64,000 bases of DNA from Saccharicrinis sp963675435 (GTDB lineage Bacteria; Bacteroidota; Bacteroidia; Bacteroidales; Marinilabiliaceae). The position numbers and the translations under genes are program-made. The notes under the pieces are model-generated. The model saw only the letters and a list, made by a program, of their open reading frames with translations, made no database searches and was not told the origin of the DNA. The DNA is taken from contig OY776216.1 of the NCBI GenBank assembly GCA_963675435.1, positions 5,613,841 to 5,677,840 of the forward strand, in the 5' to 3' direction. Below are positions 16,757 through 26,238 of this stretch, piece by piece (position 1 is the first letter of the stretch; each line of letters opens with the position of its first letter).

Positions 16757-18253
16757 ATGGCAAATATATTAAACGAAGTTTCAAGAACCTTCAGTGAATT
16801 TCTAATTATACCGGGATTAACAACAAAACTAAATAAACCGGATAATGTAAACTTAAAAACTCCATTAGTACGATATAAAAGGGGTGAATCTCCAAAAATC
16901 AGCTTAAATATACCATTCGTATCTGCCATTATGCAATCCGTTTCAGATAGTAAATTAGCGATCGCGCTCGCTAAAGAAGGTGGATTATCTTTCATTTTTG
17001 GTTCTCAATCAATAGAAGACCAAGCAAGAATGGTTATGGAGGTCAAAAGATATAAAGCCGGATTTGTAGAGAGTCGAGCGAATACAACACCTGAAAGCTC
17101 CCTCAAGGATATTCTTGAGTTAAAGGAAACAACTGGATTTTCAACAGTTGGAGTAACTGACAATGGAAAATCATCAGGCAAGCTTCTTGGAATAGTAACA
17201 AGTCGTGATTATAGAATTAGTAGAGACAATCCAGATAAAAAAGTGAAGGATTTTATGACCCCTATTGAGAATATGATTACAGCAAATGAAGAAGTATCTC
17301 TTGGAGAAGCAAACGACATTATATGGGAACACAAGCTGAATCAATTACCAATCATAGATAAGAATCAAAACCTAAAGTATTTTGTTTTTAGAAAGGATTA
17401 CGATAGTCATAAAAGAAATCCAAATGAGTTATTGGATTCCAAAAAACAGCTGATTGTTGGTGCAGGAATAAATACACGGGACTACAAGGATAGAGTTCCC
17501 GCACTTGTTAAAGCTGGTGTGGATGTATTGTGTATTGATTCGTCAGATGGATTCTCAGAGTGGCAAAGAGAAACAATCGAATATGTAAAAGAAAATTTCG
17601 GAAACGAGGTTTTGATTGGAGCGGGAAACATAGTTGATAAAGAAGGATTTTTATACCTTGCAAAAGCAGGAGCTGATTTTATAAAAGTTGGTGTTGGAGG
17701 AGGTTCTATTTGTATTACTCGTGAACAAAAAGGAATCGGAAGGGGACAAGCCACAGCTATAATTGACGTAGCTGAAGCAAGAAATACATATTTCGAAGAA
17801 ACAGGTGAATATATTCCAATATGTTCCGATGGCGGTATTGTGCAAGATTATCATATGACGCTTGCATTGGCAATGGGAGCTGACTTTTTAATGATGGGAA
17901 GATATTTTGCTCGCTTTGATGAGAGTCCTACAAGAAAATTATTAGTTGGAGGAAATTATGTAAAAGAGTATTGGGGCGAAGGTTCCAATAGAGCTAGAAA
18001 CTGGCAGAGATATGACATGGGCGGAAATAGCAATCTAAAATTTGAGGAAGGTGTAGATAGCTATGTTGCATATGCAGGTAAACTAAAAGATAATTTAGAC
18101 CAAACATTAGGTAAAATAAAATCGACAATGTGTAGTTGTGGAGTTTCAACACTTAAAGAATTACAATCAGATGCAAAAATTACTTTAGTTTCATCAACAA
18201 GTATAATTGAAGGTGGGGCTCATGATGTTATTGTAAAAGAAGTTGATAAGTAG
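16757..18253 (+). CDS. guaB: IMP dehydrogenase homologue in a cassette
   Basis: 498 residues, full length for IMPDH, which oxidises IMP to XMP with NAD in guanine nucleotide synthesis. It is a TIM barrel with two CBS domains inserted at about residues 105-215 (LLGIVTSRDYR, FMTP). The catalytic loop reads GGGSICITREQKGIGRGQ with the active Cys319, and the flap region EGSNRARNWQRY follows. The class resembles the clostridial type more than classic bacterial GuaB. It lies among attC-like sites, unusual for a housekeeping enzyme, and 18 bp after the stop comes GCCTAAC, an exact RYYYAAC box. A second, drug-tolerant isozyme is one possibility. Confidence 0.85.
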   Translation: MANILNEVSRTFSEFLIIPGLTTKLNKPDNVNLKTPLVRYKRGESPKISLNIPFVSAIMQSVSDSKLAIALAKEGGLSFIFGSQSIEDQARMVMEVKRYKAGFVESRANTTPESSLKDILELKETTGFSTVGVTDNGKSSGKLLGIVTSRDYRISRDNPDKKVKDFMTPIENMITANEEVSLGEANDIIWEHKLNQLPIIDKNQNLKYFVFRKDYDSHKRNPNELLDSKKQLIVGAGINTRDYKDRVPALVKAGVDVLCIDSSDGFSEWQRETIEYVKENFGNEVLIGAGNIVDKEGFLYLAKAGADFIKVGVGGGSICITREQKGIGRGQATAIIDVAEARNTYFEETGEYIPICSDGGIVQDYHMTLALAMGADFLMMGRYFARFDESPTRKLLVGGNYVKEYWGEGSNRARNWQRYDMGGNSNLKFEEGVDSYVAYAGKLKDNLDQTLGKIKSTMCSCGVSTLKELQSDAKITLVSSTSIIEGGAHDVIVKEVDK

Positions 18254-18275
18254 ATAATAGAAAACTCCAGCGCCT

Positions 18276-18699
18276 AACACTTAGAATATAATCAATTACA
18301 AAGAGAAGAAGAATGTCCCAGCAAGGAAGAGTGTGATCAATTATATTCTTTGTTGAACGGAACCGGCGTTAAATACTCCTTATTATATGGGGGATTGCTT
18401 TTATAAGAGACTTAACAATCAAAAAATAGATTCTTAAGGCATTTGTTATTGTCAAAGCCCCTTGTTTGGTTATCAAAAAAGTGTTAAAAATGAAGTTCTT
18501 TGTTATAATTCCTCCTTACTCTATTGGCGAGTTTACGTGTATTGCCAGGGAGTTCATTTTTAATACTTGAAAACCATATGAAAAGAACGAAACAGCAGCT
18601 GTCCTATTTGATGATAACTTACGCTGTCATGGGTATATGACACATTTTAAAAATCTAAAGTGCTATCTTTGTTCTACCAACGTAGGAGGTTTAGTTCAA
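18276..18699 (-). mobile_element. Internally deleted IS91-like derivative (about 420 bp)
   Basis: Both ends of the IS91-like element are present without any coding region. The left end is the hairpin (AGAATATAATCAATTAC with GTGATCAATTATATTC, then GTTGAACGGAACCGGCG). The right end is ACGTAGGAGGTTTAGTTCAA. The hairpin and subterminal sequence differ from copy 1, so this belongs to a sister subfamily. It sits directly behind GCCTAAC and is followed by TACTGTATATAGC, an attC L''-like arm. It could be mobilised in trans. Confidence 0.6.
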
Positions 18700-19141
18700 T
18701 ACTGTATATAGCAAATTGGGTGTTTTGAGTTTTGTCTATTTCGCAGACGACAATAGATTTAAGCCACTAACGTCATTCGGTCAATACAAGGGAAATTGAT
18801 TCATTTAACAAAGAACTCTAAAATGTTGTAAAATAAGTTTTTAACTTCACATTAGTCACAATTCCTAATATCAGACAAGCCGATTAAATTCTGGCGTTAA
18901 AGTCAACGAAATATAATGAATTGAGCAGAAAGAGATAACTTTGATTTAAATATAAACGACTGACAATTAATACTGAATTTTAACGTTATTCAGAATTCTG
19001 AGAAAGTCATGAAACTTGTTATTGAACAACATAAAAACTATTATCAGATTAATTTTAAAATGATAATTATTTCATGAATTAGTATTACACAAATTGAATT
19101 ATCATCTTTTTAAAGTATAAACAATGTAAAGAAAGTATTGT
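18700..19141 (+). other. Gap with attC-like left arm
   Basis: It opens with TACTGTATATAGCAAATTG, similar to the L'' arm of palindrome 1, but no matching right arm is visible. No ORF is seen. The last 100 bp are AT-rich and lead into the DUF1304 gene. Confidence 0.35.
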
Positions 19142-19519
19142 ATGATAATGATTATAGCTCTTTTTTTGACCGCTTTAGTTGCACTAGAACATTTGTATAT
19201 TTTATGGATTGAAATGTTTGCATGGGAAACTAAAGGCAGGAAGACTTTTAAAACAATCCCTAAAGACTTATTTCCACAAACGAAAGGTTTAGCTGCAAAT
19301 CAAGGACTTTATAATGGATTTTTATCTGCAGGATTACTTTGGTCCTTTATAATTTCAGATATTTACTGGTCAACCAACATTCGAATATTTTTTTTATTGT
19401 GTGTTATCGTAGCAGGAGTATTTGGAGCAATAACAGCTGGAAAAAAAATATTTTTCGTGCAAGCATTACCAGCAATTATAGCCCTAATGTTTGTTTTAAT
19501 CGCTTGGACATTTAATTAA
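19142..19519 (+). CDS. DUF1304 membrane protein
   Basis: 125 residues. Four hydrophobic helices fit the DUF1304 family: residues 1-25 with ALVALEHLYILWIEMFAW, 55-75 (GLYNGFLSAGLLWSF), 80-100 (FFLLCVIVAGVFGAITA) and 103-122. The family motifs EHxYIxxxEMFxW and LAANQGLYNGFLAxG are both recognisable. It is a small inner-membrane protein of unknown role. The protein looks complete and starts at ATG after an AT-rich leader. Confidence 0.8.
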   Translation: MIMIIALFLTALVALEHLYILWIEMFAWETKGRKTFKTIPKDLFPQTKGLAANQGLYNGFLSAGLLWSFIISDIYWSTNIRIFFLLCVIVAGVFGAITAGKKIFFVQALPAIIALMFVLIAWTFN

Positions 19520-19520
19520 T

Positions 19521-19730
19521 AACCTGAGTTCGATATAAAATTAATGGCTCAAATCGCTTATAAATATTGAGTTTTAAGGAATGTTTGCGAAAGCATAGCG
19601 GGCTATGGTAAGCAAATATGACGCAGAAAATCGGTATTTATAAGCGAAATTCATAGCTTTTCATTAAATAATCGATTTACGGCTCTAAATTTTATCACCA
19701 TAGCTCGCTAATTTTAATCGAACTCAGGTT
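19521..19730. mobile_element. 210-bp MITE
   Basis: It is bounded by near-perfect terminal inverted repeats: AACCTGAGTTCGATATAAAA on the left, and on the right the complement of AACCTGAGTTCGATTAAAAT. AAT flanks both sides and may be a short target duplication. The interior has no ORF and contains a second imperfect inversion (AGCGGGCTATGG with CCATAGCTCGCT). It lies two bases after the stop of the DUF1304 gene. The parent transposon is not in this window. Confidence 0.75.
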
Positions 19731-20253
19731 AATAGACAAATAGTATGAATTATGATATTGCATTTGGTATGAATAAAATAACGAACCACCAATCGTAGCC
19801 AGTCACCAGGCTAAAAGCCTAGTGCATAAGCTCTCACACTATTCAGCGTACGGATCTCGTACTGAGTGGTTCTCTACATTATGGGAATCGAAGATCGATG
19901 TAGTCAAACAGCGTATTACTAAAGATTGCCAATGAAGAATGCAACTGATTGTACATATCAGCCAAAGCGATATATCCTCGATTTTAAAGACGTTCAATCG
20001 TGATGGAGGTTCCTAAAATAGGACTTTGCCAACTTAAATTAAATATTATTTGGCGTTAGCGATTTCCATTGCGCTCCAATTGAGCAATGACCCTACCTCC
20101 CATTACTCATAAATTGTACATTTTTTTTAGGTATTCATGATTTCGTACCTCAATTCGGGACTTGCACCGTAAGCGTCTCCACAATGGCGTATAGTTTTAT
20201 GTGATAAAACTTTGAAGCTTTGTATCCATATTTCTCACATCAAAGGATACATT

Positions 20254-20616
20254 ATGATTTTTAATTTCACAGAGGATACACGTTTTTACTTTTTTTGCGA
20301 GCCAGTCGACATGCGAAAAGGAATTCATTCACTTTATCACCTGGTAAAAATATCAGGAAATATGAATGCGCTCAATGGCGATGGGTATGTCTTCATTGGC
20401 AAGACACGTAAATCTATCAAGGTACTACGATGGCAAAGGGAAGGATTTGTTCTTTATAACAAAAAGCTGGAATTAGGATGTTATACGCTACCACAACAAC
20501 TAAGAAAAGGTGCTTTTATTGAGCTTGAACATGATATTTTAGACAAAATGGTTAATGCCATAAAACACAAAAGTAGCTCTAACGAATTACGGATAAAAGC
20601 CCAGTTAACTCTTTGA
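20254..20616 (+). CDS. tnpB: IS66 accessory protein TnpB
   Basis: About 120 residues from the ATG that begins MIFNFTEDTRFYFFCEPVDM; an upstream in-frame start would add 14 residues. It has the TnpB signature CEPVDMRKGIHSL and YVFIGKTRKSIKVLRWQREGFVLYNKKLE. It lies 74 bp before tnpC. Confidence 0.88.
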   Translation: MIFNFTEDTRFYFFCEPVDMRKGIHSLYHLVKISGNMNALNGDGYVFIGKTRKSIKVLRWQREGFVLYNKKLELGCYTLPQQLRKGAFIELEHDILDKMVNAIKHKSSSNELRIKAQLTL

Positions 20617-20690
20617 TATAGAGAGATTAAAGATGGAAGATAGTATGATTTTCTTATGGTAAAACCGCACTTTTTTTGTATCTTTATGTC

Positions 20691-22139
20691 ATGACAGACA
20701 AGGAGTTAGTGGCTTTTTTTAAGGAGCAAAATGCAAAGTTAATGAGTACCGTAGAAGAACTTACTAAAGAGTTGACTGCATTAAAAGCAGCGATTCTGGA
20801 GAAGGATAAAGGTGCTGAAAAGCTGAAGCGCTTTGCACAGATTAACCTTCCTAAAAATACCGAAAAACGCAAGAATACAACATCTGTACCTGCGAATACA
20901 CCTAAGGCTCCTACTCCCAAACAAAGAGGTAATAATGGAGCCAAAAGAAAAGTATATGATAATATCGAAGAGCTTGTAGAAGATGTTATGCCTTCCGATG
21001 CTAGCTTTGACGAAAAGGCTGCCGTTTACCTGTTTTATCGCGATGTGATAAGGTATGAGTATATTCCACCCCGTCTTATCAAACATATTTACCACTGTAA
21101 AAAATATAGAATGGGCGATGATTTTTTCGAAGGCAAAGCCCCTATGACACCTTTCATGAATTCTAATTTTGACAGTTCATTGCTGGCACACCTGATTCAA
21201 CAAAGATATGTGTACGGCTTACCAGTTGAACGCATCATGAAATACCTAAATGAGATGGGCATTGACATTCCAAAGGCAACCACTCATGGATTAATTGAAA
21301 AATCAGCAGGGTTACTTGATAGATTAATGCCAGTACTCAAAAATGCTATTTTAGCTGATTCCTACATTCATTTTGATGAAACCTACCACACTATATTAGG
21401 TGGTGATAAAGGAAGTCGCAAGGGTTATTTTTGGAGTGCTTTTTCTCACCAAAACAATTTAATACAGTTCATTTATGAAAGTGGTTCACGAAGTAAGACG
21501 GTCTTCACTAATTATCTACCGAAGGATTATAAAGGTGTTGTACAGACTGATGGATATAGTTCATACAAAGTTTTAGAAGGATGGGATTATCCCAAAGCAA
21601 TACGCTTAGGTTGTGTTCAACATTGCAAAAGAAAATTTATAGAGATCGGGGAACAACCCGAAGCTCTCGAAGTTATTAACCTATACAATCAATTTTATAG
21701 TATCCGAAAGAAAAAACCAAAAGAAAAATGGAAAGAAGCTTCGCTAAAAGTATATATGAAGTTAGAAAAGAAACTCAGGGATATAGAAAAAGATCCTGAG
21801 ATATTGCCGAACCACATATTAGCTAAAGCTACAGCTTACTGTCTGAATGAATTAGAGTCCATTTACAACATTATCATATCTACCGAATACGATCTGGACA
21901 ATAATATAATTGAACGACCTATGCGCTATATCAGCATTAGTCGTCGTAATTCGCTTTTTTGTGGTTCTAATGCTGGTGCCAGTAGAACTGCTATTCTTTA
22001 TTCTCTAGCTATTTCATGCAGATTGAATAATATAAATACATTTTCCTATTTCAAGGATGTAATGCAGCGTTTGGCAGAAAGTCCAAAGATGACAAGTGAA
22101 CAAATCCGAAACCTACTTCCAGATAGATGGGCTGAATAA
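20691..22139 (+). CDS. tnpC: IS66 transposase TnpC (DDE)
   Basis: About 482 residues from ATG (MTDKELVAFFKEQNAKL). It has an N-terminal coiled coil, then the DDE domain: YIHFDETYHTIL, VVQTDGYSSY, and NNIIERPMRYISISRRNSLF with the catalytic Glu. Slightly diverged from the other TnpC proteins here. Complete. Confidence 0.9.
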   Translation: MTDKELVAFFKEQNAKLMSTVEELTKELTALKAAILEKDKGAEKLKRFAQINLPKNTEKRKNTTSVPANTPKAPTPKQRGNNGAKRKVYDNIEELVEDVMPSDASFDEKAAVYLFYRDVIRYEYIPPRLIKHIYHCKKYRMGDDFFEGKAPMTPFMNSNFDSSLLAHLIQQRYVYGLPVERIMKYLNEMGIDIPKATTHGLIEKSAGLLDRLMPVLKNAILADSYIHFDETYHTILGGDKGSRKGYFWSAFSHQNNLIQFIYESGSRSKTVFTNYLPKDYKGVVQTDGYSSYKVLEGWDYPKAIRLGCVQHCKRKFIEIGEQPEALEVINLYNQFYSIRKKKPKEKWKEASLKVYMKLEKKLRDIEKDPEILPNHILAKATAYCLNELESIYNIIISTEYDLDNNIIERPMRYISISRRNSLFCGSNAGASRTAILYSLAISCRLNNINTFSYFKDVMQRLAESPKMTSEQIRNLLPDRWAE

Positions 22140-22310
22140 AAGTAAAAAACGCCCCATCAAATTAATAAATCTGATGGGGCATTTTTTTGAAGGGGGGGTA
22201 TGCGGAGACGGTTACCTTGCACCCTATGGACAAATTAATGACCCAGTCACTCTCAATTTGACGCAACTATATGATAAAAGATTCATCTATAGAAAACAAA
22301 CCATATTAAA

Positions 22311-22736
22311 ATGAACAAAATACTATTCTTTACTTTAATCGGCCTGGCAATCTTGAGTTGCTCAAAAGATGATGATAACAAAAATCCAGCGAACTGTGAC
22401 TTTAAAACTGTGATTAGTGCAGAACAATATGCAAATGCGCCATCAGACCAATTGTCCATAAATAGTTTAGAAATAAATGGGGATTATTTGAAAATAAACT
22501 TTAGTTCAAGCGGATGTAGTGGGGACACTTGGGAATTGAAACTTATAGATTCTGAAGCTATTTTAGATTCAAATCCATCCCAAAGAAATTTAAGATTATC
22601 ATTAAACAATGATGAATTATGCGAAGCATATATCACAAAAGAGTTAACTTTTGACATTTCAAACTTGCAAGTGGAAGGGAAAAAGGTTCAACTGAATTTA
22701 ACAAATTCTGACGAAAGCATTCTATATGAGTATTAA
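22311..22736 (+). CDS. Surface-type lipoprotein, unknown function
   Basis: 141 residues. A lipoprotein signal MNKILFFTLIGLAILSCSKDDD has its lipobox Cys at residue 17, followed directly by SKDDD. Acidic residues just after the cysteine are the Bacteroidota lipoprotein export signal, so surface exposure is likely. The mature part is beta-rich with three further cysteines (NCDF, GCSGDTWEL, LCEAY) and reads like a small all-beta domain. Last gene of the array. Its downstream AAC again carries IS91-like sequence. Confidence 0.75.
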   Translation: MNKILFFTLIGLAILSCSKDDDNKNPANCDFKTVISAEQYANAPSDQLSINSLEINGDYLKINFSSSGCSGDTWELKLIDSEAILDSNPSQRNLRLSLNNDELCEAYITKELTFDISNLQVEGKKVQLNLTNSDESILYEY

Positions 22737-22748
22737 AAACAACACCAC

Positions 22749-22886
22749 AACATTTAGAATATAATCAATAACAAAGAGAAGAAGAATGTCCCAGAAAGGA
22801 AGAGAGTGATTAATTATATTCGTTGTTGAACGGAACCGGCGTAAAATCACCTTATTATATAGGGATTGCTTTTATAACAGGCTTAA
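22749..22886 (-). mobile_element. IS91-like end, solo remnant
   Basis: The hairpin (AGAATATAATCAATAAC with GTGATTAATTATATTCG), GTTGAACGGAACCGGCG and about 50 bp of subterminal sequence closely match the copy at 18276. Similarity ends near 22886 and no second end is visible. Only the hairpin end survives. Confidence 0.6.
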
Positions 22887-22947
22887 CGGCTCACACATGA
22901 GTAATGCGGGATTTACCCCACAACTGTCTCAAATATCTAAGTAGCCA

Positions 22948-23482
22948 AAACTAGGATTTTACAGCGGATACCAACATAACATTAATACCTACAAATCAAC
23001 CCCAGATGACATTTTTTAGTACAATGCAAAAAATGAAGGGCTTGCCTATGGTGCCGAATTAGGATATAACCAATCTTCATACTATGCCAATTGACTTTAA
23101 AGTTAAAGCCATTTCAAATGTTGTAAGTAAAACTACAAAAGCTTGAATTAGCACTTAATTTAGATTATTTAATTTTGAATAAAACCAAATTGCAACTCTT
23201 TACATCACTTGGATTCGTTAATGAATATTTAGCCAATGGAAAATACAAAAACTATGAAGCCGATGAAAATACCAACAGCAGCGATTACAACGTCTTCAAA
23301 GATCCATATCCTGACACAAGCTTTGGTGCAAACGTATCATTAATTGCAAAAATTAACTATTCGATATTATGAGCTTAAACATAAGCCCTGTTTATAACTA
23401 TTTCTTTAACAAATTCGATAGTTCAAACAGTAACCCTTACCAAATATTTTCAGGAAACATTGGTTTAGAGTGGACATTTTAG
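22948..23482 (+). pseudogene. Outer-membrane beta-barrel protein remnant
   Basis: Scattered frames give strands typical of an outer-membrane barrel: FYSGYQHNINTYKSTPDD, GLAYGAELGYNQSSYYAN, then LFTSLGFVNEYLANGKYKNY, PVYNYFFNKFDSSNSNPYQI and the terminal GLEWTF ending in Phe. At least three stops or shifts interrupt it. The C-terminal barrel of a porin or TonB-dependent receptor is likely. A good terminator follows, so it was once a real gene. Confidence 0.6.
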
Positions 23483-23516
23483 ATTAAAAAACCATTACAG
23501 TTATATTTTACATATA

Positions 23517-23553
23517 AAAGGGGATAATCAAACCTAATTATCTCCTTTTTTTA
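23517..23553 (+). terminator. Rho-independent terminator
   Basis: Stem AAGGGGATAAT / ATTATCTCCTT with an 8-nt loop, followed by a run of T. It lies after the beta-barrel remnant. Confidence 0.75.
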
Positions 23554-23766
23554 TTAGACATAAGATATACCAACTATAATACAGGTTCGTATCAGAAACT
23601 TGGTTTCAAAATATTTTAATCTAAGTTTTATGTAATTTTAAACGAATTACCATTGATGTTAACCGAAGAAAAACCGAAGAAAGTCCGAAGAAAGTCCCTA
23701 AATAAACCAATTAAAATCAAAACGTGCTACTATGCTATCCAGTACCTGCTCCATCTGAATATAATA
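23554..23766. other. Gap with short tandem repeat
   Basis: It holds a small tandem array of an 11-13 bp CCGAAGAAA-type unit (about 23660-23697, four imperfect copies). Otherwise no features are visible before the end of hrpB. It marks the edge between accessory and core DNA. Confidence 0.5.
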
Positions 23767-26238
23767 TCATTTTCTATTTGGCTTTTCCTTTAAAGGTTCA
23801 TCTGGCCATTTATGCTTTGGATACCTTGCTTTCAATTCTTTCTTTACCTCAAAATATGCATTGCTCCAAAAGCTTCTTAAATCACCTGTTATTTGTACTG
23901 GCTTAAAACCTGGAGACAGAAGGTGCATTAATAAACTAACACTTCCCTTATTTATTGTTGGCGTATCCTGCCAACCAAAAATTTCCTGTAATCGAACTGG
24001 TAAAACAGGATTATCACCATTAGCCTGATATTGAATCTTAATTTTAGACCCTGTTGGAACTATTATTATTTCTGGAGTAAGTTCATCAAGCAACTGCTGT
24101 TTATCAAAACTCAGGTGATGTTGTAACACGTCTTTGAGGTTAATCTTTTTTAAATCTTCACGCTTCTTTACTCCTGTAAAGTATGGACTCAACCATTCTT
24201 CATTACATTCTAGTAAAGCAGAAGTACTAACATCAGGCCAATTCTCAGTACTATTCCACTTTCGCAAACTCAACACTCTATTTTGCCACTGAATAACTTC
24301 TTTATCCCAATTCAATAAACTTTCGCCTTCTTTACTTACAGCATTTGAAATGGCTTTAACTTTCAACTCTTCATCATAGTCTTGCAAAGGCTTTGTTTGT
24401 AGAATAATATGTCCAACACACAAATTACGAACTGCTGAAAACCCACCACGTTTTGTATCCCACTCTACCTGATCTTTTTCTTTTACCATTGGCGCTAAAT
24501 CTCTAGGATTAAGAACTGAAGCTGTAAATATTTTACCAACAGAATCTCGCATATTAACATGAGCTACAGCCAGCCATGCCTCATGAGCCAGGTCATCTTT
24601 ATGACCCGCAGCAGCAATAGCTCCATTTGCCATTTTAAACTGAGCATTATTGCCTGGCTTGGCATGCGCAATTCGTTCAGGATAAGCATAAACCAACAAC
24701 AAACCTGTTTCGTATGGATCCACATTACTATTATCAATCTCCACATTCAACATCTTACGATATTGTGCGGCCACCTTTTCAATTCTACTTAATATCTTAT
24801 TACCAATTAATCCTTTTCTACTCTTTCTTAGTGCCTCAATACGCAAATTAATATCAATGCCAGCATCTTTTCCTAACGGATCTCTTTCCTCCAGAATAGC
24901 TGCAATATCCGTAGCCAATTCTGTTAATCCTTCTTCCTGTGCCATTATTAACATATGTGCAATACGAGGATGGCATGGCAACTGACTGATTGTTTTTCCA
25001 TGACTTGTAATTCTTCCGTCATCTAATGCATCTAACTGATGCAACAAGTCTGTAGCTTGCGCTATAGCACCTTTGGGAGGTGGAGTTAACCAAATTAAAT
25101 TATTAGGATTAGAAATTCCCAAAACAGCTAAATCCAGAACCAAAGAGGCAAGGTCAGCTTCCAAAATTTCAGGAGTTCGATGTTCTCTTAATCTAGAATG
25201 CGTTGCTTTAGTCCACATTCTATAACATACCCCAGGGGACAATCTACCCGCTCTACCCGCTCTTTGATCAGCAGCATCTTTGGTTATTTCAATAGTTTCC
25301 AGCTTTGACAACGCAGTGGATGGATTAAAACGCATGGTACGCGACAATCCACAATCTACTACTACCTTAATTCCTTCAATGGTTAAACTCGTTTCTGCAA
25401 TAGAAGTTGCCAATACTACTTTTCGCTTCCCTTCTCTATTTGGCATAATTGCTGCCATTTGTTTGGATGGAGGCAACTGTCCATATAAAGGATAAACTAA
25501 AACACCTTTCAAGGTTCGTTTTAATATGGCTTCACACTTTTTTATCTCTCCTTCTCCAGGTAAAAACACCAATACATCACCATCTTCATTTTGAATAACC
25601 TTTTTTACCAAACGTGCACTTAATTCAGGTAACATCATTAGATCAGTATCACCATCATATTTTATTTCAACCGGATACTGCCGACCTTCACTCTGAACTA
25701 CTTTAGATTTTAATAATGGTGACAACACCGGTAGATTCAAAGTAGCAGACATCACCATTAATCTTAAATCAAGGCGTAAAACCTGCTGTGATTCTCGTGC
25801 CAATGCCAATGCCACATCCGCAAATAAACTTCGCTCATGAAATTCATCAAAAATAACCAACCCCACATTTTCAATGGCATCATCACTTTGAAGCATCCGT
25901 GTCAAAATTCCCTCAGTAACAACTTCAATTTTAGTTTTATCTGAAACACAATTATCAAAACGAATGCGGTAACCAACCGACTCTCCCACCTTTTCGTTTA
26001 ACAACTGTGCCATTCGTAACGCAATTGTTTTGGCTGCTAATCTTCGAGGTTCCAGCATAATAATTTTCTTGCCTTGCAACCAATCCTCATTCATTAAAAC
26101 CAAAGGCAACAATGTACTTTTCCCTGCACCCGCCGGAGCATTAACAATTAAAGTGTTTTCCTCCTTCAACACCGCTTTTACCTCATCGAAAATAGCAACA
26201 ACTGGTAAATCAATTTTATATGGATCAAAACTCAACAT
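23767..26238 (-). CDS. hrpB: ATP-dependent helicase HrpB
   Basis: 823 residues, normal for HrpB, a DEAH-box helicase. Walker A is APAGAGKSTLLP (about 36-47), the DEAH box is DEFHERS, and motif III is SATLN. Motif VI is QRAGRAGRLSPGVCYRMW. The HA2/winged-helix region and the HrpB-specific C-terminal domain (WLSPYFTGVKKREDLKKINL) follow. Its cellular role in most bacteria is not settled; RNA processing is suspected. It is transcribed away from the Kdo cluster. Confidence 0.93.
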   Translation of the reverse strand: MLSFDPYKIDLPVVAIFDEVKAVLKEENTLIVNAPAGAGKSTLLPLVLMNEDWLQGKKIIMLEPRRLAAKTIALRMAQLLNEKVGESVGYRIRFDNCVSDKTKIEVVTEGILTRMLQSDDAIENVGLVIFDEFHERSLFADVALALARESQQVLRLDLRLMVMSATLNLPVLSPLLKSKVVQSEGRQYPVEIKYDGDTDLMMLPELSARLVKKVIQNEDGDVLVFLPGEGEIKKCEAILKRTLKGVLVYPLYGQLPPSKQMAAIMPNREGKRKVVLATSIAETSLTIEGIKVVVDCGLSRTMRFNPSTALSKLETIEITKDAADQRAGRAGRLSPGVCYRMWTKATHSRLREHRTPEILEADLASLVLDLAVLGISNPNNLIWLTPPPKGAIAQATDLLHQLDALDDGRITSHGKTISQLPCHPRIAHMLIMAQEEGLTELATDIAAILEERDPLGKDAGIDINLRIEALRKSRKGLIGNKILSRIEKVAAQYRKMLNVEIDNSNVDPYETGLLLVYAYPERIAHAKPGNNAQFKMANGAIAAAGHKDDLAHEAWLAVAHVNMRDSVGKIFTASVLNPRDLAPMVKEKDQVEWDTKRGGFSAVRNLCVGHIILQTKPLQDYDEELKVKAISNAVSKEGESLLNWDKEVIQWQNRVLSLRKWNSTENWPDVSTSALLECNEEWLSPYFTGVKKREDLKKINLKDVLQHHLSFDKQQLLDELTPEIIIVPTGSKIKIQYQANGDNPVLPVRLQEIFGWQDTPTINKGSVSLLMHLLSPGFKPVQITGDLRSFWSNAYFEVKKELKARYPKHKWPDEPLKEKPNRK

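Larger units (their letters stand above)
20169..22215 (+). mobile_element. IS66-family element (type B, tnpBC only)
   Basis: The ends read GTAAGCGTCTCC and GGAGACGGTTAC as inverted repeats, flanked by the direct 8-bp duplication CTTGCACC (20161-20168 and 22216-22223). The duplication lies within the group II intron domain I motif. At 2047 bp it carries tnpB and tnpC but no tnpA, like the ISBst12-type subgroup. The element is complete and probably recent. Confidence 0.92.
19795..22248 (-). ncRNA. Group II intron, split by IS66 and 5'-truncated
   Basis: On the minus strand the 3' end is at about 19795 (GACTGGCTAC). Domain VI follows (GCACTAGGCTTTTAGCCTGG), then domain V at 19832-19874 (AACCACTCAG, GTACGAGATCCGTACG, CTGAATAGTG). 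Domain I sequence continues to 20168 and resumes at 22216-22248, where similarity to the 16052 copy stops. No reverse transcriptase is present. Two insults, the IS66 insertion and loss of the 5' end, mean it cannot splice. Confidence 0.65.

Noticed and set aside
7832..22886. Recurring AGAATATAAT hairpins as a CRISPR array
   Set aside because: The copies are kilobases apart and always next to IS91-like ends; no regular spacers.
23654..23700. CCGAAGAAA tandem repeat as a regulatory array
   Set aside because: Only about four imperfect short units in an AT-rich gap; too little to assign a role.
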